NCBI GenBank assembly: GCA_027574665.1 | Contig: CM050652.1 | Coordinates: forward strand, 2,956,589-3,020,588 | Source of the DNA: Rhynochetos jubatus | Taxonomy: Eukaryota; Chordata; Aves; Eurypygiformes; Rhynochetidae | Reading direction: 5' to 3' | Length of the DNA: 64,000 bases | Made by a program: the position numbers and the translations under genes | Notes under the pieces: model-generated | What the model was told of the DNA's origin: nothing | The model's database searches: none | The model's input: only the letters and a program-made list of their open reading frames with translations | Part shown: piece by piece, positions 47,555 through 59,381 of the stretch | How the letters are laid out: the number at the start of each line of letters is the position of its first letter | Numbering within the stretch: position 1 is the stretch's first letter

Positions 47555-47665
47555 GTATGGAAATGACCTCAAGAAGTCTTCCGATCCCCTCTGCCCCAAA
47601 GAAGAGCCACTGCATCTAAACCATTCATCTGGGTTGTTCAGGTTAACTTGGCCATCACTGTGTCT
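47555..47665 (-). mobile_element. Old CR1/L3-like LINE fragment, antisense
   Basis: 'ggaaatgacctcaagaagtc', 'ttccgatcccctctgcccca' and later 'cattcatctgggttgttcag' resemble the reverse complement of an ancient CR1/L3 end (gacctcaggaggtcatctagtcca...cctgctcaaag). Highly diverged. Confidence 0.45.
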
Positions 47666-47929
47666 TGAGGGAGACCCCTGGCATCCAGTTCTCTCTGCTT
47701 GACTTGGACCATTTCTGATGGTTGGGTTTGCAGATTTTGCCCTTATTTTATTGAATGTCACCAGCAGGCGACAGCCAAAGATGTGTTCTTCTAGGGGATT
47801 GTCCAGCCGTTTTCAGACAGTTCATCTGAATTGCCCCATTCGGTAAAGTCCTATTCACTCCCTGCGATCCATTATTGTCACCTTGCTTCCCTACCATTAA
47901 TATCATCCAAGCTGCTTGCTCTTTTTACA

Positions 47930-48300
47930 CTGGAAACTTTAAATAGACAGATATGTTAATTGGTATCATTACAACAAACGGTCCTAGTCACACTGCAGTT
48001 CGGGCGAACATTTCATGTTGCCGTTTAAATGATGAGGTTTTTTCCTTCTTTCTTTTTTTTTTTCTAATGGCACTGACAGCTACTTGTGTTTAATTCATTT
48101 TGATTTTGTTAGGAGGGGGAAGTTATCAGGATTGCATCATTAAAAATGCATGCTTGGGTTATTCATGCATGTTTCATATATCCCTGTGTATGATCCATCA
48201 TAATTCAGCATTAGCCAATGGGGATACCAAGTGGAAAGGGTCTGCTGAGCATACATATAATTCAATTACACCCATGACGTCACACTGATTGGATTCTTAA
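47930..48300. promoter_or_regulatory. Candidate conserved regulatory block ending in a perfect CRE next to a CCAAT box
   Basis: The block is repeat-free and motif-dense ('cagatatgttaattggtatc', 'atgcatgcttgggttattca', 'cattagccaatggggatacc'). At its right end a full palindromic CRE, TGACGTCA (48275-48282), is followed six bases later by an inverted CCAAT (ATTGG, 48288-48292). CRE plus CCAAT spacing of this type is common in CREB/NF-Y-bound promoters and enhancers. No TATA box or exon is evident nearby. Confidence 0.3.
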
Positions 48301-49450
48301 TGACACCTCCAAGCCATGCCATGAACAGGGCTGGGCAAAGGTTTCCACTGAGGCTGCCTGTGCCTGGGAACACAAAGGTTGTGTTACTGCCCCAGATTTG
48401 CGGAAATTTGGATACGATAGGAACTGGGAAGCTGTTTGGAGCTGCTCAGCAGCCGGAGCTGGAGGCCAGATGTGAGTCAGCTTAGGCAGCAAGGCATGAA
48501 CCTTGAGTGCTACATGGGCTGTGCTGCTTGGGCTGTAATAAAGAAATAAGATGTTTTCCCTGCTGTTTCCTGGTGGTGGTAAAGTGCTTTTACCAGTACA
48601 CCGGTTCCCATGGCAGGAGGACAGCGTGTTCTGCTGCAATAAGTCCTAATCTGGTGTAACTGCTCACAGTGAGGCACAGGTTTGGTTAAAATCCCCTTCT
48701 TGTTGATGGGTGATTTTGGGGCAATGCATGGTGCTATCCCCTGCAGCTGAAAAGCGAAATGGGAGATGCAACTGGTGACACCTTTATCCTTTTCTCTTGT
48801 CACAAATCCTGATTTAGGACAAATCGACAATTCCACCTTCCTCCCCCCTCACCTTCACTATGGTCTTTCACCCCTTTAGTGAATTGAATCTCTCCTCTCC
48901 AGAGCCTGCCCGCAATATACATAATGAGAAAGTGCCGTTCCTGGGGGCCCAGGCAGCACGGGGCAGAGGTCAGGTAACAGTGCGAGGTCCATTATTTTAA
49001 CAGCAGAGCTGGGCCTCCTCCCAGTGGATGTTCCTGATGCTCTGAGGGATATACCTCTGACAGCCAGCCACACTGCTCCTCCCTCTCTGAACCTTCAAGG
49101 TCATGCAGCAGCAAGAAGTGAGCAGGAAAAGGGTGGAGGGAGCGGGGCAAGAGGTTGAAATTTGCGTGTTGTTGGGTGAGAAGACCTGTGTTGGTCAGTG
49201 GAGCTGGAGAGGTTGGGATACGTGTTGGAGAAGGTAGCATGGACAGCCCCTTCTACCCACGTTGTTGTCAGCAGCTCTCCTTGGGAGCCAGCCTCATCCC
49301 CACAGGAATGACAAAGTCTGAGCTGTGTGTCTTGCACAGCACCTTGCACACTTGGATGCTGATTTCAGTTCGGGTGCCCTGGCACTGTTGCTTCTTGGTA
49401 TTAGTCAAGTGGAGCAAAGATAGCTGATGCTGAATTTTCTTTGATGTTCC
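48301..49450. other. Intron 3 segment without recognised features
   Basis: About 1.1 kb. Overlapping open frames up to 119 codons occur on both strands, with no recognisable similarity. Confidence 0.5.
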
Positions 49451-49502
49451 TTTAAAAAAAAACCACAACCAAACAAAAAAAACCCAAAAACCCCCCAAAA
49501 CA
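49451..49502 (+). repeat. A/C-rich low-complexity tract
   Basis: A-runs alternate with C-runs over about 50 bases ('aaaaccacaaccaaac', 'aaaacccaaaaacccccc'). No repeat unit is conserved. Confidence 0.85.
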
Positions 49503-49619
49503 AGCGTGAGGACTTGGCATCCCTCGCTGCCTCTTACTTCAATATATTTAATAATAACTTGCTCTCTGTGAGTGTGTCCCGTGCACCCATGTGCCTCAGC
49601 ACTTTTTAAGCTCTAGTGA

Positions 49620-49750
49620 ATTATAACCCATCAGTGGATTATCTTCATTTTATTGGTGCTGGATCACAAGCCCAGAGAACTCAAAAAATCAGATCAGGGC
49701 CAGGAGAAGAAATCACTCCTGCTTCTGGCTCCCAGACCGCTGCCTAAAGC
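49620..49750 (-). repeat. MIR-type SINE relic, antisense
   Basis: 'ttatcttcattttattggtg', 'cacaagcccagagaactcaa' and especially 'cctgcttctggctcccagac' with 'cgctgcctaaagcac' follow the reverse complement of MIR (cccattttacag...gcccag...ctcctgactcccagaccagtgccctaacca). Confidence 0.55.
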
Positions 49751-52700
49751 ACATGAGCATTCAAACTACCGATCCTATTGATTTTCAATTATGGCTGAGA
49801 TGGAAGTGGTTGTAGCTTTGTGTTAACCCTCGGGACACTTTGCCTTGTCATCTCTAGTGAGGAGCCAGGGGAGAAATCCTGCATTGCCGTGCTGGCGTCG
49901 TGGCTGAAACTCACTCCTGGGCAGAAATGGGTTTCACTGCAGTTTTTTAAGAATAACAAAATCCCTTTTTATAGGGATGGGCATTCTTGGATCTGCTGCT
50001 GAGGGAAATACATGGGTGTGTGGCATGAAAAACTCATAGCTATAAATACAGTTATTGTGGCGTGGTAGAAAGTTATTGTTGGCATGAGCATGGGGTATGT
50101 TTAAATTGTGTGAGCAGACTTATTTTAAGTGGCAGCTGTGCTAAACCTTGCTGGCATGTTAGGGGGTAGTCCTGGCAGAACTGGGCTAGCAAACAGAAGG
50201 CAGATGAAAAGTTTGAAGCTGCAAAATTCACACCCTTCCTTTCCTGATTTCTAGGTTGGTCAGTGTTTGCCAGACAGTACTGTGGGCAGGTGGCCGTGAG
50301 CATGCACATGGTCTGTATTTCGCGGGTGCTTTTCTTTTTGGATATATCAGCTTTTTGCCAAAGCCAGGAAACGACGTGTCCATTCTCCTGGTTGGAGATA
50401 CAAAGGAGTTAAATAATTTGTAGAGCCAGATTAAGATCGAGGCATGTTCCCTGCAGAAAAGAAATTAAAAAATGATAATTCTCAGCACTCTGGCCACGAG
50501 TTAGAACCAATTTCATGAGGTTTGGACTCATCTTGGACTTGGTCTGCCCTGAACTGTGTTTCTGTCTACGCATCCATCCCCTGCTTCCATTTCGATGTAT
50601 GTGCTTGTTCCATCAGCTTTACGTGAGAGCTGCCGATTGTGTTATTTATAACAAATATCGCCTGCCTGCAGCCGGGCAGCTGGAGCCAGTGTTGGGTTAC
50701 CATCACCTGCTCCCTTCCCGGTCCCCCTTTGCTGCATCGGAGGGGGCAGCAGGGCTGGATTTCAGGCTGGGGTGGGGTGGTGACCCTGCAGGGTGACTGC
50801 TCCTGGCCACGGGACACTGTCCTCATCCTCACCTTTCCCTCAGGGCAGAGCCTGCAGGGAATGAAATGCAGCAAGGCCCTCATCCTGTGGGATGCTCTCT
50901 GTGAGGACTAAGGGCAATAATCTCCAAGGCAGTTTAATGCCTTTACTTTTTGTGTCTACCTTAAACCAGAACCATTTATTGTTAATAATATTAAAAATAT
51001 GCATCGTGTCTGGGCAGGAGCAGGGCCTCTTTGGGGTGGGCACTGTGTTGCCCTTTTGAACACCCAGCAGATCTTTTTCAGGGTGCTGCAAATAAGTGCT
51101 AAGTGTCCCCAAATGATAGGAGGAGGAGATCTTGGCTAAATGGAAACAGGGTCCTCGTGGTGAAGGTAGCAGGCAGCTCTGAGCTGGCAGGTTTATCTCA
51201 CTTATCCTTCCTGGGGGGAGCAAGCGGTCCTACCTGCTTCTTTTCCATCTCTTATCAGCGGCATCTGGCATTATCACATTTGTTATATCTCCTCCTCACA
51301 GTGTTGACATGAGAGGACATCTCCCAGGGTTGTTGACAGGATAAAAAGTAGGAAATGAGCAAAGCCCCAAAGTGTGAGTCTCTGCGACTCTTTCCAGTCT
51401 GAACACCAGCCCCGTTGTGTCCTGGAGCTGTAAGAACAGCAAAGGTGACTGCATTCCTCTCTGTTGCATGAATATCTGCTTGTCTGGAGGATGCAAACTC
51501 CAACCACGTGCATGGGCGCTGCTGGCAATAACCAGAGGCCAGTGGTCGGATGAGTACGGAAAAACAGATGAACTTATACTGCAAGGGAGGTTGCTGAGGG
51601 CACGCTTCTTTCTTTGCAGCCTGAGTGTGCTTGTGAGGAGGGATGTGCAGGGGTAATGGAGATAGAAGGGCTGCTGCTTGATTACACGATCCCTTTCTGT
51701 GCTTGTCGAGTATCAAGCAAAAACAGCTCCCTGCAGTGGCTCTGCTTCAAACCCTCCTGCTTGTAGCTGACTCTGCATCCCGGTGGGAGGCCCTGACTTC
51801 CCAGAAGAGGCAGCAACAAGCTGGCCTGAGTTCATAACCTTCCCTCCCTGCCCCTTGCAACTCCCGGAGGTCTATCGCTCTCTGCAGGAGCAGTATTACT
51901 GCTGTGAACTCCCTCCTCCCTCCACCACGCTGGTGAAATGCTCCAAGCTTTTGTTTTTTGCATGAGCCGAGTTGGGGTGAACTTGGCGAGTCTGCCAGAA
52001 CATCATGAATAATTTAGGGGGAAAGCTGTACTCTGTGCTCCGAGCATATGCAGGCAGAAAAAGCAGGCTTGGTGCTCAAACAGCCCTTTGAGTGCCTCCC
52101 CAGTGGCATTTCATACCCTCTTTACATGCCATGTTGGTTCAGAATTGGGCCTTTCATGTGGGTGTGGATCTTCACGGGTCTTCACCAGTCCTGTGTTTCT
52201 GTAGTCATGGCAGGGGTCAGGTGAGAGGCCTGCAAATCTCTCCCACATCACCTATGTGGTGGTCCATTTTGGTGGACCATCCTGACAGTCCAATGTCGAA
52301 GAGATCTCTGGCCTCAAACACAACATCCTCAACGCGGAGAGTTCATGACACAGTTCTGTGTCTCCTCAACGCTTCTGTCATCACGGCATCCCATTGCCCC
52401 AGGCTCCTCCTGGAGTCTCTGGTTCTCCCACTACAAGACAGGCATCTTTAAAGGTTAGAGTGGACAGTCTGGTCACTTCGTCTCAATGCCTGAACCCACA
52501 CGATATGCATGGCCCTGTGACTCTTTCTGTTTCTGAAGAGTGGTGATTTTCCCAGGAGATGCAAAATCTGCAGGGTTGAGATTGAAACTTCCCTCTGTGC
52601 TCTTCCTAAAATCATCTTTGCAAAAGGATTTCTCAAACAAGGAGCCACCTTTCTTGTTACAGGAACACCTCTGCTCTCTTACTCATGTGTTTGTGCATTT

Positions 52701-54299
52701 TGATTTCTAAAGACCAAGCCTTCTTGGTCTCCAGGCTATTTCTGTGCTGATGGACATCCTTTTTGCAGTTTATCACTTCTCATGACTCCCCTATCCCACT
52801 CATTCCTGGATGTCACCATGATTTCATTCATGCTATCCCCAGAGGGTCATTGCCTGTCACCTCTCTGCAGTTATTTCTGCACAGTTTGGGCCTTGTAACG
52901 AAAACCAAAACTCTCTGCTTCGTTTCCAGAGCTGCTGGACTAGGTCTTGATTTCTCCCTTGGCTTAATTTCAAATCAGAGCAGGTCAAAGAAGAGGGTAC
53001 ATTGGTGTCCTTTGCAAAATTTGCCCTGCTCCACATCAGAATGGCATTTTTGACCCCACACTGCTACATCAGGACTTGTTGAAGGGCCAGAGAGCAGAGC
53101 TCTGCCATGCTGCAGAGAGGTGTAGGAGTGAAAGGAACGTCTTGGGTCAAATCCAAGCCCCTGGCATCGCACTGTTTGCAAGCTTTGCAAGCTCCATCCT
53201 CACCTTCATTTGCTGCTTCTACGTGCCCAGCCCCAGGTTGTGTCACTGCTGGTGGGACAGGCAGGATGATGATCCAGCAGGGCTATAGCTGGTGCATGGG
53301 AGAGACTGCGGCTGAGCTGATGCTAAACTGAGGACAGGGTTATCCCAGCGATGCCCCAGCTGAGCTAAGGACCAGCCTGAGGTGAACCCAGAAACGTGCC
53401 TCCTCCAGCAGCTTCTGTCCTTGCCGGAGCATAGAGGCGACATCCTAGAAGTTGTGCCAAAGGGACTTTTCTGCTCTGTATGGGAAGAGCAGGTCACCCT
53501 GAGGAAGCAAGCAGACCACGTTGCATCTCTCTGCACAAAGCTGGTGAGACCAGGGTCACTAAAGGCTGCTTTTTGCAGGGCATCTGGGTGATGCACTTGA
53601 CTGTTCAACAGCAACGCAACCTCAGGGTGGGCTGCAGATAACAGTCCCAAACCCCAAAGGTCTGCTGTGGTGGGGAGGGACTCTGGCCTTGGAGTAACTT
53701 GTGACCGCCAGCGCTCACAAAGCAGCACGCCGCTAGCAGCGCTTAAAACCTGCCTCTCCTCTGCCCGCTCTGTAAAGAGCAGCGAAAACAGGGCATTAAG
53801 CATGTCTTGCCTATAAGTTCCTCCACTAGAAGTATCAGATAGAGACATATGCTCACCTCACACATATGCACCAACGAGACAAATTTGATGAAGGGATTAG
53901 TTAGCGGAGATGCTGCTATTTGTGCTCCTGCTGCTGCCTCCTCTGATTTTGTTCTGAGGCGAGGATTAGGTGTTTTGATTTTGTTTGGTTTGGTTTGTTC
54001 TTTAAGTGCCTTTCTGACGGCTGCTCTACGTTTTGCTCTGCATTACGGAGGAGCTGATTCAGCAGTTTAGCACCCAGCCACTGCTCAGAGGAATTTGCAC
54101 TGGTTTTGTTTATTATTTTGAGTGCAGCCAGTTCTGCTTTGCTATTAATTGACAAGCAGGAAAATGTTTCTTGGAATTTTTAGATAGCCGAGTGCATTGC
54201 TGAGACCTTGCTGTCGAGGAGGGGAAGCTCATAGCAAACTTGCTTTTGAGTGATTAACAAACAGAGTGTGATTTCAGTGCAAATATCTCTTGATACTTG
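49751..54299. other. Intron 3 segment without recognised features
   Basis: About 4.5 kb. The longest frame is 201 codons on the minus strand (53243-53848, ATG-initiated) and shows no recognisable motif or domain. Other frames overlap on both strands. No CR1 tail is seen. Confidence 0.5.
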
Positions 54300-54640
54300 A
54301 GGTGTCAAATACTCTGAGTAATGATCATGTTTTAAATATAGTTTATAACTTTCTTCTCGTGCATATACCACCTACTGTATCCTCATTGTGGAATACACAT
54401 ACAGTGTGGCTGTGTATAAATGATGGAGCTGTATAATTACACCTACAGAGGAAGAGATCTGTCTGCATTTATTTTTAAATATTATATATGTGTGTGTATT
54501 TAAAGAAAGAGTATTACACAGATGGAATCTCTTAGGTCACATTTCAATAATAATTACAGTTTAATTATGCTGTGGCAATTTTATTTTATCTTATTTCATT
54601 TTAGCTACCTCTAATAACTGCTAATTTTCCAGCCAGAAGG
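54300..54640. promoter_or_regulatory. AT-rich block, candidate regulatory element or matrix-attachment-like region
   Basis: Very AT-rich with 'atataatta'-type and 'taattacagtttaattatgc' motifs, 'tatatatgtgtgtgtattta' and a run of TTTAT/TTATTT words. It could be an enhancer or a scaffold-attachment-like segment. Composition is the only evidence. Confidence 0.2.
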
Positions 54641-57600
54641 GTCGTGGTCCAGATGTGTATAAACACGTCGTAAACTGAATGCGCTAAATAAATCCACTCT
54701 CCAGGAGCAGTGGTATTAAGCACAGTAAGGGTGCAAGGACTGGGAAAATGGTCTTGTCACTAATGTTCTGATTATGTGAATTAATGACAGTTGTGTAATG
54801 AAAGATCAGACCGCAGTACTTGTATCCAAGTGTCTTTGATGTGGGGTTAAATTCCTAGTAAGTGCAGAATAACTACAGGACCCTTTTTGTAAGGCAAGAC
54901 CCACCATTATTCACTGATACTGCCTTGACCAGCTCTGCCCATGCCTTTAGCTTTGATTTGTAAGGCCGTATCATCTATTTCCATCCTTGTTACTGCTGTG
55001 TTTGGGTGTTATGTGTCTGCTGACATTTTCCTGAGCTCATTGGCCAGACCTGGGATGCACTGGAGGAGAAATCAATCTGCACTTAGCCTGCTCCTTGTGC
55101 CATAAAAACCCAGCTCTGATTTCTTTTGGAGACTGGAGACAAGCCTTGGATGGTCTTAGTATCACCAAAATCTTACCCTAAAACCTGTGACTAAGACAAT
55201 TGCTGCAGTTTTATTTATTTAGGCTCTTGTTTGAAGAAAATTTGATAGGCCACAGGGGGCTGGAGCTGAGTGGCTGCTCAGTGTAAGGAAATTCAGGAAA
55301 AGTCTTTGACAAATATTGCCAGGGATAGAGCTTGTGAATGGGAAGGGGGGTGAGGCTGTAGAGGAGCTGATGGCTGTGCCAAGGATTAACTGGAGAGGAA
55401 AGGTAATCCCAAGCCAACAGGTGGGATAGCCTGAATTTGCAGGACAGGGAGCTGGTCTCAAAGTGAGGGATTTAGCTGCTGAGGTGCCAATACCTTCACG
55501 ACAGAGCAGTTTGTTTTGGATGTGTGTCTGGGCTGTAGGTAGCAGTTGTATTTGAATGGATAAAATCCTGGTCCTGTCGAAACTGGTGTTAGAGTGAACA
55601 GTGCTGGGGATGTCTGCCAGCGTTAGGAGAGGAGTTGTTTGCAGGTTGTGACGGAGGAGTAAAGCATCTTTTTTTGGGAGAGTAGTTGTGGGAGGAGGGG
55701 TATGGATCTTTCTTTCTCACCTGCTTCCACCGTGCTTTCTGCACCACTGCTCACATCTCAGTTATCTCCACTATGGTGTTTTGGTGTTTTTTTTTTTCCT
55801 CTTCGAACTCCTCCCCACCAACTGTGCCAGTTCCCGAGGAAATAAAGCATGGCCTGACACATTTCTGTCTGCAGCTCTTCTCCTGCATGGCTGGGCTTCT
55901 CGCACCTACCTGCTGGGAAGAGCAGACGTGGGAACAGCTTTGCTTGCTGCTTGGCTGTCCGTGCTCGTGCAGTGTGATCCCGCTCTGGGCCCTCTGAGGT
56001 GGCATGTTGATGCGAGACAGGGAAGATACTTCTCATCGAGACAGGGTGATGGGACAGGAGGAGCCTGCTTGAACACCATTTTCAGCTGCTGGTCCATTGA
56101 TGGTTAAGTGCTTCTGCAGGTCAGATACAGGACTGAGCCAGGGAAGCTCTGAGCTTGTCCTGCCCCACACCTCTGTGACCAATCTCTCAGCTGTGCTTGG
56201 ACCTTCATTATTACCTGGTTGGGGTGATGGCATGGGTTGGGGTGGCTGGGTAGCACTTTGGACAACAGCAGCATTTTTCTGACTCGCATACAGCTGGTGT
56301 TATTTCAACCTTATATAAGCAGTACCTTAACACACAGTCTTAACAGACTTTTTGCATCCAAAGAACCTCCTGGACAGTGCTGGGGGATTTGAGCAGCATA
56401 ACAGAAGCTCCTGAGGATCCCATCAAGGAAGCCCTTGGGTCCTGGCCCTTCCCTTCCTTTATATATCATTGTCTGAAAGCATTGGTGAGCGAGTTGCTGT
56501 GGCTGGCAGTGCTGTGCAAACACCCTGTTTTACACTGATATTTCATCCCAAGATCAGCATTTAAAATTAATTCAATTAAAGGGGCCTCATCATTCATTTA
56601 TGAGGAAGGGAGGTTTATAAAGAGCTGTACACAAGGAACATCTTTGTGTGCGCTTGTGCTAAGGATGAGTTGGTTTCTAGTTGGGTACTGTGCTTGTGGT
56701 GTCTCCTGGGCCATGCTGGGGGCCTGGTCAGCTCCTGGGATGGGGAGGGCATCAGACTGGGGTGCTTGTTTAGTGGCAGTGTCGGCAAAGAAGCCTGACC
56801 AAACACTGAGCTCTGCTTTTAGCATGAGATGTGATGTTTCTGGATCAAAGCTTAATCACATTGTTAGGGCACTATAGGGTCCTTCATGGGTATGCACAAG
56901 CTTACCCATTTCTGGAATCACCAGTTCATCCCCTCTGTTGCATATGCACTTGAGTGATAGCCCCAAATTTTCTTTGTCTTTGTAGCTGGCTATGTGACCA
57001 AAGAAATGCTTTTTTTTGGTTTTACAGAACCATATTTTGTGTATCACAGATTTTAGCCGTCTGTCCCTGCTTGCCTCCCGCCCTTCAGTCCCCCAGTTCT
57101 CACAGAGAAGCTCCTTGGTGGGGCAATTTGCCTTGAGTTAGACAGCACTGCTGTGGTGGCCGCAGCTTTGGGCAGGGGTCCCGCGCTTGCTGGGTGGAGA
57201 TATCCCTAATTGCTCTGTTTGGTTAGCTGGGATGGGCAAGCTTAGGACATACAGCAAGTGAAGGGAGAGATCTGGTCATACTCTCCATCCAAAGCAGAGA
57301 AGCACAGTAATCATCATCAGAAGAGCTCTCCTCTCTCTTCATCATCTGTGTCCACACTGAGTCTGTAGCATCCTGTCTGTTCTGTCATCAGGAAGAGATT
57401 TTTCCATGTTAGGATTTGGGTTCATAGCATTCAACCTGCTGGAACTTGGATCTTTAGCTTTCCACACATATGGTGAGGATTCTGGCCCACAGTCTTTCTC
57501 TCAGGTTGAGTTGGGTGATGGGGGAACTGCTCTGTTTCTGTACTTGGATGAGTTTGAATTTTCTGGCCTTGGGAAACTTGCCTGGCCATGCAAGGGTGAG

Positions 57601-59309
57601 CCTGTACCCCTGGTGCCTGGCAGCTGGGTAAATGTACGTGGTAAGGCAAAGTCCACCGGATGTCAACAGACAGATCCTATTACATCATGGGCAAAGCTAC
57701 CCATGAAAAGAGTTTCTGGATGATTTGGCTTAAATGCTCTTCTCCCTTTTTTGTTGGCTGGGTGAGGTTCTCTGTTAACCTCCCTGGCTCCATGCCATCT
57801 CCAGGATAAAGGGTTTGAAGCACCTTGCTGAGCCCAGCAAACCCAGTTGGCAAGTGCTGGCCTTCCACGTTTCCTAGAACTGACTTGACAGTGAGCTGTT
57901 ACTGGGCTCTGTCCTTTTCCTTCCTTATATCTGAGCCGAAACATATTTTGACAGGCCAGCGATGCAGAAAATAACTTGCTGCTCTCCAACTGTTGCATCC
58001 CTTGACCCCAATTAGAATGTGGTGCATGTAGAAGTGTCAGCTTACTGCTTTCTCTTTGCTCTCCATCCCCCTGACCAAAATTCCCATTATAAAGATGACA
58101 CCTGAGTGCTTCACAGGGTGGAAATCATTGCTGACCAAATAGAGAGTCAGAGTGGATCCGCAGTCCAGCTCATCTGGTGTTTTTCTGGCCCTCATTTCAG
58201 AAGAAGGTGCAGGAAAGCTGTCAGAAAGCAGTTATGAGATGTTCCAACCTGTGGGAATACTTCCCCTTGGCCTGTCTACATAGGGTGGGCCCATCTATGT
58301 AGGGTTGGCTTATGTCTTGGAACACAAAGATGAGTGTCCCTTGCAGACACCCAGCTGGGTGTTAGAGTATTTCTTCTGAACAGTTAGTGTCCTCCTCGCT
58401 GAAGCTGTGGAGGATGTGTAAGGGAGACCATGGACTGGGACTGAGGCCATCCATGGAATGTTTTTATGGGATTCAGGACCATCCAAGACTGCACATGTTC
58501 CTCCTGCCCTTCATGCAGAGGACCCTTTGGTAGCTCACCTCCCTGGAAATGGCTGGATTGCAGTGTCCTTATTATTTTACCAGTGAGGCATAACGACTCA
58601 TGAACTCGCTCAGGACAGGAGAGCAGCAAAGAGGGCAGGACTTGTGCCTGAGGTGTATCTGAATTTTCTTCCTGCTGCTGTGAATGTGGAATTGTTGGTA
58701 CTGGACGTCAGGCACGTTTCAAGTCACAGCTGCCTTGTGCTCTCTGATGCACAGCCTCTCATCAGGTTATCTGTGTGTGATTCAACGGGATGAGAGGAGG
58801 ACAGGGCTCCAGACTGTGACTCATTCAGTCTTTTCCCACTGCTGCTGTAATTCAAGTGGAAATCTCAGAAGATGGTAAAACCTTCAGGCGTGTTAAAGAT
58901 GCCAGGCTTTAAGTGCATATGAATGAACCCAGAGCTCATTTTGAACTTGGAAAAACAGGGTAGGCTTGCTGCGATCTTATTGCCTCTGCCTGTTACAGAG
59001 TATCATTCTCCTCGAAAAAAGTGGCTGCATGGTGGTGGTATCCATGAACTTTTCTAAACCCCGAATGGTAGCGGGGGCTGTTGTATAGACAGCAGTGAGA
59101 AAAGCATCAGGCCTTCTAAAGGTAATTAATTAGCCCAAGGAAGAGTGCTTGAAGAATTTGGCAGGGTGCTTCTGTCTTTGTTGCCCTGTCACCTGAATTA
59201 TATTATCATGGTTAAACTCAGGGCCAGCACGGGGAAACAAAACTGAGCATACAGACTGCAACAGTTTGTAAAAGCATTAGCCCTCGATGTGAGGTTTTTC
59301 TCCCCACAG
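54641..59309. other. Intron 3 segment without recognised features
   Basis: About 4.7 kb without CR1 tails or clear SINE relics. Open frames up to 139 codons (55688-56107) have no recognisable similarity. Confidence 0.5.
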
Positions 59310-59381
59310 GGTACCAGGGGACCTCATGTAATCACTGAGGATGACCCTGGCCATGACTCTCCCTCCCCATCAGGCCATTAG
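59310..59381 (+). CDS. PLXNA4: Possible alternative terminal coding exon of PLXNA4 (truncated isoform)
   Basis: An acceptor 'gaggtttttctccccacag' ends at 59309. Joined in phase 0 to the exon ending at 28216, the following sequence reads GTRGPHVITEDDPGHDSPSP then SGH and TAG (59379-59381), which would give a secreted sema fragment of about 477 residues. From memory, human PLXNA4 has short isoforms (about 490-520 residues) that diverge right after the Lys-Lys ending this exon, one continuing Val-Pro-Gly-Thr-Ser. The bases 'gtaccaggg' here would encode Val-Pro-Gly if the frame began one base later. This may be coincidence. No nearby polyadenylation signal was seen. Confidence 0.2.
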   Translation, partial: GTRGPHVITEDDPGHDSPSPSGH

